Assembly: GCF_943908415.1 (NCBI RefSeq)
Contig: NZ_CALTSY010000030.1
Coordinates: 1 to 22,525, forward strand
DNA: 22,525 nt
From: an uncultured Anaerococcus sp.
GTDB lineage: Bacteria; Bacillota; Clostridia; Tissierellales; Peptoniphilaceae
Direction: 5' to 3'
Shown one piece after another: positions 6,750 through 15,270 of the stretch. Under the pieces are notes generated by a model. That model was not told where the DNA came from and made no database searches. It was given only the letters and a program-made list of their open reading frames with translations. The first letter of the stretch is position 1; each line of letters starts with the position of its first letter. A program made the position numbers and the translations under genes.

Positions 6750-7877
6750 ATGAAGAAAGTTAGAATGTCAAAAGTTTTAACCTATGCAGGAGCATTTATT
6801 GCTATTTTAATAGGGTCAGGTTTTGCTACAGGACAAGAACTATTGCAGTTTTTCGCCTCCTATGGCTTAAAAGGACTAATAGGTGTATTAGTATGTTTTG
6901 TCTTATTCGCCTTTGTTGGGGTGGAGTTTGTTACTTATGGTCATGAAGGAGAATTTAAAAATCCTAATGACGTGTATAAAGCAATAGCAGGTAACAAAGT
7001 TGGTACCTTCTATGATTATTTCTCTGTATTTTTTCTATTTTTATCATTTACAGTGATGGTAGCAGGAGCTCAAGCCACTGTAGTACAGCAATACAATGCA
7101 CCAAAATACATAGGTGGTATTATTTTAGGTATCCTAACTATAGTTACAGTAGCCTTTGGATTAAAAACTATAGTAGATGTTATCGGTAGAATAGGTCCAG
7201 TTATTGTAGTATTAGCTATTCTAGTAGGTGGCATATCAGTTATTCAAAATGCTTCAAGTTTTAAACAATCCTTAGAAACTTTAAATACTTTAAATGCAAA
7301 TCACCAAGTTACTCAAGCATCAGAATTAGGATTCTTTACAGCAGCACTTACATATGTTGGTTTTAATATGATGTGGCTAGGAGCATTTTCTGCAACAGTA
7401 GGTAAGGAAGCAGAGAACTTTGAAGAAGCTAGAAAGGGTCAAATTGTAGGAGCAACTGGTTTTTCTCTTGCAGTTTTAATTATGGCATTTGCTATAATTC
7501 TATCTATAGGCAAATTATATGATTCTCAAATCCCAGCATTAATCTTAGCAGGTGAAATCCACCCTGCCCTAGGGACTATATTTTCTATTATAATTGTACT
7601 AGGAATATATACCTCAGCAGTGCCACTATTATGGACACCAGTAGCTAGATTCTTTAAAGAAGGAACAAGAGAGTTTAGAATAGCAACAGTCCTAATAGGA
7701 GCAGCAGGTGTATTTGTAGGATTATTATTGGACTTTGATGTACTAGTAAAATACGTATATGTAATAAACGGTTACCTAGGAGTAGTCCTTATATGTATCA
7801 TGCTGTATAGATTCTTCCAAAGAAAAAAAGATAATTCAGAAGATAATACAGATAAAAAGGTTTACGAAAGTAAATAA
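6750..7877 (+). CDS. YkvI-like membrane transporter of the APC/LeuT-fold type
   Basis: The 375-residue integral membrane protein has about ten hydrophobic spans. The N-terminal unwound-helix motif IGSGFATGQELLQFF (residues 21-35) is characteristic of the YkvI family, which is related to amino acid/Na+ symporters with the LeuT fold. A GFNMMWLGAFSA segment lies in a mid-protein helix, and the C-terminal tail (about 353-375) is charged and cytoplasmic. It probably imports or exports a small organic solute across the cytoplasmic membrane; the substrate is unknown. It has its own promoter, a long and possibly folded leader, and its own terminator, so it is regulated independently. The start ATG has AGGAG 9 bases upstream. 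Confidence 0.8.
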   Translation: MKKVRMSKVLTYAGAFIAILIGSGFATGQELLQFFASYGLKGLIGVLVCFVLFAFVGVEFVTYGHEGEFKNPNDVYKAIAGNKVGTFYDYFSVFFLFLSFTVMVAGAQATVVQQYNAPKYIGGIILGILTIVTVAFGLKTIVDVIGRIGPVIVVLAILVGGISVIQNASSFKQSLETLNTLNANHQVTQASELGFFTAALTYVGFNMMWLGAFSATVGKEAENFEEARKGQIVGATGFSLAVLIMAFAIILSIGKLYDSQIPALILAGEIHPALGTIFSIIIVLGIYTSAVPLLWTPVARFFKEGTREFRIATVLIGAAGVFVGLLLDFDVLVKYVYVINGYLGVVLICIMLYRFFQRKKDNSEDNTDKKVYESK

Positions 7878-7883
7878 AGATAG

Positions 7884-7914
7884 ACCAGCAGGATAAAACT
7901 TGCTGGTTTTTTTT
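7884..7914 (+). terminator. Rho-independent terminator after the YkvI-like gene
   Basis: ACCAGCA (7884-7890) pairs with TGCTGGT (7901-7907) around a 10-base loop, followed by a run of T residues to 7914. Confidence 0.85.
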
Positions 7915-8001
7915 ATTTGACTAATACTAATGTGAATTTAGATAAAGTAAATATAGATTATAAAAAATTAACAAAATTTTTTAATTAGCTATTAATGGGT
8001 A

Positions 8002-8031
8002 TATTTTACATAAGAGGTTGTAAAATACAAC
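8002..8031 (+). promoter_or_regulatory. Inverted repeat upstream of the lipid-related operon (candidate operator)
   Basis: TATTTTACA (8002-8010) and TGTAAAATA (8019-8027) are perfect 9-base arms with an 8-base spacer. A second palindrome, GTTGTA (8017-8022) with TACAAC (8026-8031), overlaps the right arm. Both lie 50-80 bases before the first gene of the operon. It may be a repressor site or a leader hairpin. I see no clear -10/-35 pair nearby. Confidence 0.4.
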
Positions 8032-8081
8032 GAGAAGGTTTATTAAGGAAAACAGCCCACAATAATAGAAGGAGATTTGAT

Positions 8082-8882
8082 ATGAAAGACATAAGCACAA
8101 AGACAAAATCTTGGATTAACTTAATTGCATTTCTAGTAACTATAGCCGTTAATGGCTTAGGTGCTTCTGGCCTTATCAATGGCATGAGCCAAAAGGATAT
8201 TTCAAATAAGTACCATACATTGATCACACCGGCGCCATTTACATTTAGTATTTGGGGACTAATCTATAGCTTGGTTTTAGTAACTTTAATAATGATGCTA
8301 GTAAAAGAGAAAGATAGGGATGTCAAAAAATTGATTGATATTTTTACCCCTGTTTTCTTACTAACTTCTCTATTTAATATTCTATGGATTGTTACCTTTT
8401 CTTATGAAAAGATAGGCATTTCCACTATACTTATCTTTGCTTTGCTAATAAGTTTAACAACAATTAATGAGAGATTATTTGAACATAGGGATGAGGTTCC
8501 TTATAAACTTACCGGTCTTACTTTTGGCTTGTATGCAGGTTGGTTAACTATAGCTACAGTTGTAAACATATCTGCCTTTTTAGTAAGCATAAATTGGAAT
8601 GGATTTGGCATAGCTGATAAAGTTTGGGCAGCTATAATTTTACTTATTGCACTAATTATAGTTATCTTGATTAGTATGAAATTAAAAAATGCTGTATATC
8701 CTTTACCAGTTGCTTGGGCTTTTTTTGGAATACTAAAGGAAAGTGAAAGACTAGCTGGAGATATCAATTATGGTCCATATATAAAGCCTGTTACTATCGT
8801 TGGAATTGTAGTCCTATTAATAGTTGCAATAATGCAATTTAAAGCTAATAACTATTCTATTTTTAAAAAGGAGATTGATTGA
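8082..8882 (+). CDS. TspO/MBR-like (tryptophan-rich sensory protein family) membrane protein
   Basis: The 266-residue membrane protein has about seven hydrophobic spans. Family-like segments are ITPAPFTFSIWGLIY (48-62), FGLYAGWLTIATVVNISAF (148-166) and PVAWAFFGI (209-217). It is longer than classical TspO (about 160 residues) and belongs to the larger, extended type of bacterial protein. TspO relatives bind porphyrins, sterols or other lipids. The ligand here is unknown. The ATG at 8082 is chosen because AAGGAG lies just upstream; the frame is open a further 29 codons, but the extra stretch is basic and not family-like. The stop overlaps the next start by one base (TGATG), so it heads an operon with DUF2177, DAK2-DegV and DUF1295 genes. 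Confidence 0.72.
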   Translation: MKDISTKTKSWINLIAFLVTIAVNGLGASGLINGMSQKDISNKYHTLITPAPFTFSIWGLIYSLVLVTLIMMLVKEKDRDVKKLIDIFTPVFLLTSLFNILWIVTFSYEKIGISTILIFALLISLTTINERLFEHRDEVPYKLTGLTFGLYAGWLTIATVVNISAFLVSINWNGFGIADKVWAAIILLIALIIVILISMKLKNAVYPLPVAWAFFGILKESERLAGDINYGPYIKPVTIVGIVVLLIVAIMQFKANNYSIFKKEID

Positions 8883-9277
8883 TGATTAAAAGATATTTTA
8901 CTATATTTGTTGTTTTTTTATTAATTGATGGACTATGGTTAGGATTAGCCGCACCTAAATTTTATCAAAACAATATCGGCCATTTAATGGCAGATAAGGT
9001 GAATTTTGTTCCCGCAATAATTTTCTATTTTATTTATGTATTTGCAATATTAACATTTGTTGTAAATCCAGCAGTCGAAAGTGGAGATTTGAAGAGAGGG
9101 ATCCTAATGGCAGCTCTACTAGGTCTTGCCATGTACTCAACCTATGACTTAACTAATATGGCCACTCTTAAAGACTGGCCAGCTGTGGTTACTGTAGTTG
9201 ATTTAGTTTGGGGAACTTTTGTAACAGCTCTTAGTTCAGGAGTTGCTATAAAAATTATAGATCATTTAGGATTATAA
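8882..9277 (+). CDS. DUF2177 small membrane protein
   Basis: The 131-residue protein has four hydrophobic spans and the DUF2177 signature TYDLTNMATLKDWP at residues 87-100. An earlier in-frame TTG at 8879 is possible, but the ATG at 8882 has the better spacing (8 bases) from AAGGAG (8868-8873) and couples translation to the preceding stop. Function is not established. Members are often found near DUF1295 and fatty-acid-modifying genes in my recollection, and here a DUF1295 gene is two genes downstream. A role in membrane lipid handling is inference. Confidence 0.85.
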   Translation: MIKRYFTIFVVFLLIDGLWLGLAAPKFYQNNIGHLMADKVNFVPAIIFYFIYVFAILTFVVNPAVESGDLKRGILMAALLGLAMYSTYDLTNMATLKDWPAVVTVVDLVWGTFVTALSSGVAIKIIDHLGL

Positions 9278-9278
9278 C

Positions 9279-11042
9279 ATGCAAGAAATAACTAGTAATA
9301 TGATCTATAATGCCATACTTTTAGCTGCAGAAGAAATAAAGATTAACAAAAATCACTTAAATGAAGTGAACTATTTTCCAGTTCCAGATAATGATACTGG
9401 AGAAAACTTAGCTCACTTGATGCAAAGAATAGCTAGAGATATTCGCAAAAAAGATAATATAAAAGATATGCTAAATATGGTAAGTGATTCATCTATCAAA
9501 GGCTCTAGAGGTAACTCTGGAGCAATATTTTCTCAATTTTTCCAAGGCTTTGAAGAAAAATGTCCTGATAAAGATAGCCTTTATATATCAGAATTAGTAG
9601 CTTGCTTTGAATCTGGATCTAAATACGCTTATAGTGCTTTGGAAAAGCCAGTTGAAGGTACGATTTTGACAGCTATTTCAAGTTTTGCTGAAAGTCTAAA
9701 GTCTTTTGATAAGATGGATACAAGCTTGGAAGATATTTTTGATAATGCATTTCGAAATTTACAAAGCACTGTAGAAAAAACCAAGTATATACTAAAGGCA
9801 AAAGTTGATGTGCAAAAAGAAGATGCTGGAGCACTTGGATTTATGTACTTTGTACAGGGCTTTATAAAAGGTATCAAGGGGAAAGAAGCTAGTCAAACGA
9901 GTGGTGAATATTTAGATATATTAGATGAAACAGCTCTAATAAAGGACAGCTATCATATAGTAGATGATTTTAAATATTGCACAGAAATTTTATTAAAAAA
10001 CAGTATAGAAATACAAAAACAAGAGCTCATCCATAGTCTTAAGAAATATGGAGAGTCCATTGTAATTACAGAGAATAAAAATTTTAGAAGAATCCATATC
10101 CATAGCAACGATCCAAGAGAAGTTATTGACTATTTAAGCCATCTAGGGCAGATTCTAGAAGTTAAAGCAGACGATATGGTCTTACAGCAAAGGCTTTCAA
10201 AGGAGTCTGATTCAGAAATAGGGATTGTGATTGATAGCATTGCAGACTTGCCATTAGAAAACTTGCCCGATTTTGTCTATATGCTACCTTTAAATATGAT
10301 AATTGATGGTGTGTCATATCAAGATAAGAGGACTGTTCCTAAAGACCTTGCTGGTATAAACAATATTACATCTTCACAGCCTAATCTTGATGAGATAAAT
10401 AAGTTTTTATATCCCATATTCAAAAGACACAAGCATATCCTAGTATTGACTGTATTATCTAAAATGTCAGGACTCTATGAAAGATATACAGACTTTAAGA
10501 AGCTCAATCCAGATATGTCCCTAGAAATAATAGATACAAAGTTAAACTCAGTAGCAGAAGGCTTGCTTGTATGTAATACTATCCAAAAGCTAAAAGCAGG
10601 CTTAGACTTCAACCAGCTTATAGGCTATGTAGAGAGCTCCATTAGAAGGACAAAGATTTTTGTAAGTATAAAAAACCTAGATGGTATGGTCAAGTCAGGT
10701 AGGCTTAACAAGAAGATTGGCTGGGCCCTTCAAAAAGTAGGCTTCCTTCCCTTAATAACCATAGATCAAGAAGGTAATGGTACTATAAAAAGGACAGCCT
10801 TTACCCAAAAAGGAAACTATAAGAATCTATTAAAAGAGATAGAAGAAAACAAAGACAAAATAGATTCCTATGCACTAGTTCATGTAAATAATATCCCGAA
10901 AATTCATGAATTAGAAGAACACTTAAGCAAAAGCTTAGGATTCCCGCCCTTATATATATCAGAAATATCATCGATTGTAGAAAACTTTTCAGGAGAAGGG
11001 AGTATAGCCATAGGCTATCAATTAAAGGAGAATTATGAATAA
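9279..11042 (+). CDS. DAK2-DegV fusion, fatty-acid-kinase-like (FakA and FakB parts in one chain)
   Basis: The 587-residue protein joins three parts. Residues 1-200 are a DhaL/DAK2 kinase domain: PVPDNDTGENL (34-44) holds the metal-binding aspartates D37 and D39, and the nucleotide-loop segment GSRGNSGAIFSQ is at 75-86. Residues about 220-305 resemble the middle domain of FakA (FKYCTEILL, RRIHIHSNDP). Residues 313-587 are a DegV domain: EIGIVIDSIADLP, the ITSSQP run (363-368) typical of fatty-acid-contacting loops, and GMVKSGRLNKKIG (469-481). In two-component fatty acid kinases FakB presents a fatty acid and FakA phosphorylates it to acyl phosphate for phospholipid synthesis. Here carrier and kinase are fused. 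It starts 1 base after the DUF2177 stop with only a weak AGGA site, and overlaps DUF1295 by 8 bases. The fusion is clear; the fatty acid substrate is inferred. Confidence 0.85.
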   Translation: MQEITSNMIYNAILLAAEEIKINKNHLNEVNYFPVPDNDTGENLAHLMQRIARDIRKKDNIKDMLNMVSDSSIKGSRGNSGAIFSQFFQGFEEKCPDKDSLYISELVACFESGSKYAYSALEKPVEGTILTAISSFAESLKSFDKMDTSLEDIFDNAFRNLQSTVEKTKYILKAKVDVQKEDAGALGFMYFVQGFIKGIKGKEASQTSGEYLDILDETALIKDSYHIVDDFKYCTEILLKNSIEIQKQELIHSLKKYGESIVITENKNFRRIHIHSNDPREVIDYLSHLGQILEVKADDMVLQQRLSKESDSEIGIVIDSIADLPLENLPDFVYMLPLNMIIDGVSYQDKRTVPKDLAGINNITSSQPNLDEINKFLYPIFKRHKHILVLTVLSKMSGLYERYTDFKKLNPDMSLEIIDTKLNSVAEGLLVCNTIQKLKAGLDFNQLIGYVESSIRRTKIFVSIKNLDGMVKSGRLNKKIGWALQKVGFLPLITIDQEGNGTIKRTAFTQKGNYKNLLKEIEENKDKIDSYALVHVNNIPKIHELEEHLSKSLGFPPLYISEISSIVENFSGEGSIAIGYQLKENYE

Positions 11043-11811
11043 AATTATTTTAACAATTGCAATTGTATTTATTAGCTTTGTAATAGTATTTTTTATAGGA
11101 AAGAGCAAGAACAAGCATGACTTGCTAGATGTATTATGGGGACTTGCATTTATCTTGGCATCCCTAGTATCATATTTAATTTCAGAAAATAATAGCACTG
11201 TTGGCTTAATAATGACTAGCCTTGTCCTAGTTTGGGGCATCAGGCTTACATTTTATTTGGCAAAGAGAAATATAGGTGCTAAGGAAGACTATCGTTATGA
11301 TGATTATAGGAAGCAATATAAGGGAAACAATTTTGACCTCTATTTCTTCTTCAAGATGTATATGCTCCAATTCATATTATGTATAATCATTGCCTTTCCA
11401 GTAATATATATCAATATAAAAGGAAATGCAGAATTTACGACTTTGACAACTGTAGGTATTTTGCTATGGATGATTGGCTTCGCATTTGAATCAATAGGAG
11501 ATAAGCAGCTAAAAGATTTCAAAGCAAACCCAAAAAACAAAGGCAAACTAATGACAAAAGGCCTATGGTCACTCACACGCCACCCAAACTATTTTGGAGA
11601 AGCAACACAGTGGTGGGGCATATATCTCATCTCCATATCCAACCTAAATAATTGGCGGTTAATATTTAGCCCTATAGTTATCACAGTACTAGTTAGGTTT
11701 GTATCAGGAGTACCACTACTTGAGCAGAAATATGAAGGTAGAAAAGACTGGGAAGACTATAAAAAAAGAACAAGCGTATTTTTCCCAATGCCAGCGAAAG
11801 GTGATAGATAG
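11035..11811 (+). CDS. DUF1295 membrane protein (steroid 5-alpha-reductase-like family)
   Basis: The 258-residue protein has about six to seven membrane spans. The family hallmark GLWSLTRHPNYFGE is at residues 176-189, followed by TQWWGIYL. The C-terminal LLEQKYEGRKDWEDYKKRTSVFFP also matches the family. Relatives are the steroid 5-alpha-reductase C-terminal domain and isoprenylcysteine methyltransferases, and the shared R-H-P-x-Y-x-G-E region binds a cofactor in those enzymes. A reaction on a lipid inside the membrane is therefore likely, but the substrate is unknown. The start lies 8 bases inside the DAK2-DegV gene, so translation is coupled. AAAGGAG precedes the ATG. It is the last gene of the operon. 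Confidence 0.85.
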   Translation: MNKIILTIAIVFISFVIVFFIGKSKNKHDLLDVLWGLAFILASLVSYLISENNSTVGLIMTSLVLVWGIRLTFYLAKRNIGAKEDYRYDDYRKQYKGNNFDLYFFFKMYMLQFILCIIIAFPVIYINIKGNAEFTTLTTVGILLWMIGFAFESIGDKQLKDFKANPKNKGKLMTKGLWSLTRHPNYFGEATQWWGIYLISISNLNNWRLIFSPIVITVLVRFVSGVPLLEQKYEGRKDWEDYKKRTSVFFPMPAKGDR

Positions 11812-11853
11812 GGAATTAAAATATATAAAACATAACTTAATATTAATTTAAAA

Positions 11854-11880
11854 AAGCTAGCAAGTTAAAATTGCTAGCTT
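11854..11880. terminator. Terminator hairpin between the lipid-related operon and the defence operon
   Basis: AAGCTAGCAA (11854-11863) pairs perfectly with TTGCTAGCTT (11871-11880) around a 7-base loop. The T-tract is strong only on the minus strand (A-run before the left arm). On the plus strand it is weak, so some read-through into the next operon is possible. Confidence 0.6.
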
Positions 11881-11912
11881 AATCTATATATAGTATAAAG
11901 ATATATTATTTA

Positions 11913-11932
11913 TTTGATAATATTTTATCAAA
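11913..11932. promoter_or_regulatory. 20-base palindrome, candidate operator of the defence operon
   Basis: TTTGATAA (11913-11920) and TTATCAAA (11925-11932) are perfect 8-base arms with a 4-base centre. The site covers the place of the -35 box of the promoter whose -10 is at 11951-11956. A dimeric regulator bound here would block or recruit polymerase. No regulator gene lies in the operon, so one encoded elsewhere would be needed. Confidence 0.45.
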
Positions 11933-11947
11933 TTTGTTGTTCAGTTG

Positions 11948-12030
11948 TGATATAATATTAATTATAAATATTATTCGTAGAACATAAACTTTCAAATATA
12001 TAATCTGATATTAGAGCGATATTATAAAGG
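11948..12030 (+). promoter_or_regulatory. Promoter and leader of the defence operon
   Basis: TGATATAAT (11948-11956) is an extended -10 element. No good -35 is seen, and that place is taken by the palindrome. A leader of about 80 bases follows, with ATAAAGG (12024-12030) as ribosome binding site 9 bases before the TTG start. Confidence 0.5.
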
Positions 12031-12039
12031 ACAATTAAA

Positions 12040-15000
12040 TTGAAAATTATTGATAATAGAAATGAAATACTAAAAGATGATTTGATTAATGAAATAAAAA
12101 AAGGAAGTAAGCTATCGATTGCGGCTGCTAGCTTCTCTATATATGCTTATGACCAGCTTAAAAGTGAGTTAGAAGATATAGAAGAACTCAGGTTTATATT
12201 TACATCTCCAACCTTTGTAAAAGGAATGCCCGAGAAGAAGAAACCTGAGTTTTACATAGAAAGAAAGCGAAGAGAACAGAATTTATATGGGTCGGAATTT
12301 GAAATTAAACTTAGAAATGAACTTAATCAAGTAGGTATAGCAAGAGAATGTGCTGAGTGGGTTAAGAGAAAAGTAAATTTTTATTCAAATAATACTACTG
12401 ATAATATGATGGGATTTATAAATATTGATGACAAAAGCTATGCTCCTGTAAAAAGTTTTACGACAATAGACTTAGGAATCGATAGGGGAGATAATGCCTA
12501 CTATATGATTAATAAGATGGAAAGACCATTGAGCGAAAATTACCTAAATCTGTTTGAGGAGCTATGGAATGATAAAGACCGTCTAGATGATGTTACTGAT
12601 GAAGTTATTAGAAAACTATCTTCAGCCTATGAAGATATATCACCTGACTACCTATACTTTGTAACTCTATATAATATATTTAATGAATTCTTAGAAGATA
12701 TATCTGATGATGTGTTGCCAAATGAAGCTACAGGTTTTAAAGATAGTAAGATATGGAATTTGTTATTTAATTTTCAAGAAGATGCAGCCAGCGCTATTAT
12801 AAATAAGCTAGAAAAGTATAATGGATGCATCCTTGCTGATTCGGTAGGTTTAGGTAAGACCTTTACATCCCTAGCTGTAATAAAATACTATGAAAATCGA
12901 AATAAATCAGTGCTTGTTCTATGCCCCAAAAAACTTGCTGACAACTGGAATACCTATAAATCAAATTATATAAATAATCCACTTGCAGAAGATAGACTAA
13001 GATATGATGTACTATTTCATACTGACCTCAGCAGAAATAATGGAGAATCCAATGGTATAGACTTAGAGAGGATAAACTGGGGAAACTATGACCTTATAGT
13101 AATAGATGAGTCTCACAACTTCCGTAATGGTGGAAAAATAGTAGATGATAAAGAGAATAGATATTTAAAGCTCTTAAATAAGGTTATAAAGCCAGGAGTA
13201 AGAACTAAAGTTTTGATGTTATCAGCAACACCAGTCAATAACAAATTCTTAGACCTAAAAAACCAATTATCCCTAGCCTATGAAGGAAACACTGATCTTG
13301 CAGATAATAAGCTAAATATCAACAAAAATACAGAAGATATATTTAGAGATACTCAAAAAGCATATAACAACTGGACGAAGTTAGATTCAGAGGATAGGAC
13401 AACAGAAAATTTATTAAATACTTTGGACAATGATTTTTTTGAATTACTAGATAGCGTTACTATAGCAAGATCTAGAAAACATATCCAAAAGTATTATGAT
13501 ACAAGCGAAGTAGGATCTTTCCCAAAGAGAAATCCACCTATATCTAAAAGGCCGGGCTTAACTGACCTAGATAACGCTATTAATTATAATGAAATATTTG
13601 AACTGTTGAATGAATTGTCCCTAGCTATATACACACCCAGCTACTATATATTGCCAAGTAGAATAGAAAATTATACTGATAAATACGATTCTAACCATGT
13701 AAAGGGAGGCCTTACTCAATCAGGACGTGAAAAGGGAATTGAAAGACTAATGTCTATCAATCTCATGAAGAGAATGGAAAGCTCCGTTCATTCCTTCAAG
13801 TTAACCTTAAATAGAATGAGTGAATTAATTAGCAATACATTAATAGAGATAGAAAGGTTTGAAAATAATAAGAAATATTCTAAGCTAGATATAGAGGACC
13901 TTTCAGAAGCTAGCAATATAGGAGATGACCAAGAAGAAGATTTCATCATTGGTCACAAAGTTCAAATAGATATAGCAGATATGGACTATCCATCATGGAA
14001 AAGAGAACTACTTGCTGATAAAGAAATACTAGATTTATTAATATCTATGGTAGGAGATATAACTCCAGTCTATGATAAGAAGCTTAATACCCTTTATGAA
14101 ATAATAGATGGAAAACAGAAAAATCCAATAAATTTAGGCAATAGAAAAATCCTAATATTTACAGCCTTTGCTGACACAGCTGACTACCTATATGAGAATG
14201 TAAGCAAATATGTAAAAGATAAATACAACCTAAACACTGCTCTTATAACAGGATCAACAGATGGAAAAACTACAATTAAAGGTGTACGCACAGACCTAAA
14301 TACAGTCCTCACCCTATTCTCCCCAATATCCAAGGATAAAGACTTGCTCTTGCCAGACCAAAAAGAGGAAATAGATATACTAATAGCAACAGATTGTATA
14401 TCAGAAGGTCAAAACCTTCAAGACTGCGACTATCTAATCAATTACGATATCCATTGGAATCCAGTTCGTATCATCCAAAGATTTGGACGTATAGACCGTA
14501 TTGGCTCAAAAAATGAATACGTACAGCTAGTAAATTTCTGGCCAGACATAACACTAGATGAGTACATCAATCTCAAGGCACGTGTAGAAACTAGGATGAA
14601 GATAGTGGATATGACAGCTACAGGAGATGACAATGTCCTAAGCCCTGAGCAAAAGGTAGATCTAGAATATAGGAAGAACCAGCTCCAAAAACTTCAAGAA
14701 GAAGTAGTGGACTTAGAAGAGATGAATACAGGTGTATCAATAATGGACCTTGGACTCAATGAGTTTAGACTAGACCTACTAGACTATATAAAGAAAAATC
14801 CTGATATAGAATATGCTCCAAAAGGTATACACGCCATAGTAGAAGCAAAAGAAGATATAAATGAAGGAGTCATATTTGTACTAAGAAATATAAAAGATAG
14901 TGTAAATATCAATAGTCAAAATAGACTCCATCCATTCTATATGGTATATATATCAAATGATGGTGATATAGTAATCAATCATCTCCAGCCAAAGAAAATG

Positions 15001-15261
15001 CTCGACTATTTTAGATTATTATCAAAAGGTGAAAGAGAAGCAGATACATCTTTGTCCAACGAATTTGATAGGGAGACAAACAATGGTAAAGATATGACCA
15101 AGTATTCTGACTTGTTAGCAGACGCTATAGACTCAATTATAGATGTCAAAGATGAAAGTGACCTTGATAGCTTTATGTCAGGCAAAGAGATGAGCTTCAT
15201 ATCAGATACTATAGATGGCCTAGACGACTTTGAACTAATTAGCTTTTTGGTAATCAAATAA
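12040..15261 (+). CDS. SNF2-type helicase with PLD-like N-terminal region, defence-associated
   Basis: The 1073-residue protein starts at a TTG. Residues 1-160 (SIAAASFSIYAYDQL, LRFIFTSPTFV) look like the PLD-like N-terminal region seen in such helicases, but I find no HxK catalytic motif, so it is probably not a nuclease. The ATPase core follows: Walker A GLGKT (270-274) in ILADSVGLGKTFTSLAV, motif II DESH (356-359), motif III SATPVN (395-400). After a long insert of about 280 residues comes the second RecA-like domain, with ATDCISEGQNLQDCDYL (783-799) and motif VI QRFGRIDRIG (813-822). This is a superfamily 2 enzyme that would translocate on or remodel DNA. It is the first gene of the operon with DUF4391, Mod, Res and TIR. 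It resembles DISARM-type and restriction-associated helicases, but no DISARM partner is present. TTG is chosen because the N-terminus fits and ATAAAGG is upstream. Confidence 0.85.
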   Translation: MKIIDNRNEILKDDLINEIKKGSKLSIAAASFSIYAYDQLKSELEDIEELRFIFTSPTFVKGMPEKKKPEFYIERKRREQNLYGSEFEIKLRNELNQVGIARECAEWVKRKVNFYSNNTTDNMMGFINIDDKSYAPVKSFTTIDLGIDRGDNAYYMINKMERPLSENYLNLFEELWNDKDRLDDVTDEVIRKLSSAYEDISPDYLYFVTLYNIFNEFLEDISDDVLPNEATGFKDSKIWNLLFNFQEDAASAIINKLEKYNGCILADSVGLGKTFTSLAVIKYYENRNKSVLVLCPKKLADNWNTYKSNYINNPLAEDRLRYDVLFHTDLSRNNGESNGIDLERINWGNYDLIVIDESHNFRNGGKIVDDKENRYLKLLNKVIKPGVRTKVLMLSATPVNNKFLDLKNQLSLAYEGNTDLADNKLNINKNTEDIFRDTQKAYNNWTKLDSEDRTTENLLNTLDNDFFELLDSVTIARSRKHIQKYYDTSEVGSFPKRNPPISKRPGLTDLDNAINYNEIFELLNELSLAIYTPSYYILPSRIENYTDKYDSNHVKGGLTQSGREKGIERLMSINLMKRMESSVHSFKLTLNRMSELISNTLIEIERFENNKKYSKLDIEDLSEASNIGDDQEEDFIIGHKVQIDIADMDYPSWKRELLADKEILDLLISMVGDITPVYDKKLNTLYEIIDGKQKNPINLGNRKILIFTAFADTADYLYENVSKYVKDKYNLNTALITGSTDGKTTIKGVRTDLNTVLTLFSPISKDKDLLLPDQKEEIDILIATDCISEGQNLQDCDYLINYDIHWNPVRIIQRFGRIDRIGSKNEYVQLVNFWPDITLDEYINLKARVETRMKIVDMTATGDDNVLSPEQKVDLEYRKNQLQKLQEEVVDLEEMNTGVSIMDLGLNEFRLDLLDYIKKNPDIEYAPKGIHAIVEAKEDINEGVIFVLRNIKDSVNINSQNRLHPFYMVYISNDGDIVINHLQPKKMLDYFRLLSKGEREADTSLSNEFDRETNNGKDMTKYSDLLADAIDSIIDVKDESDLDSFMSGKEMSFISDTIDGLDDFELISFLVIK

Positions 15262-15270
15262 GGAATTTGT

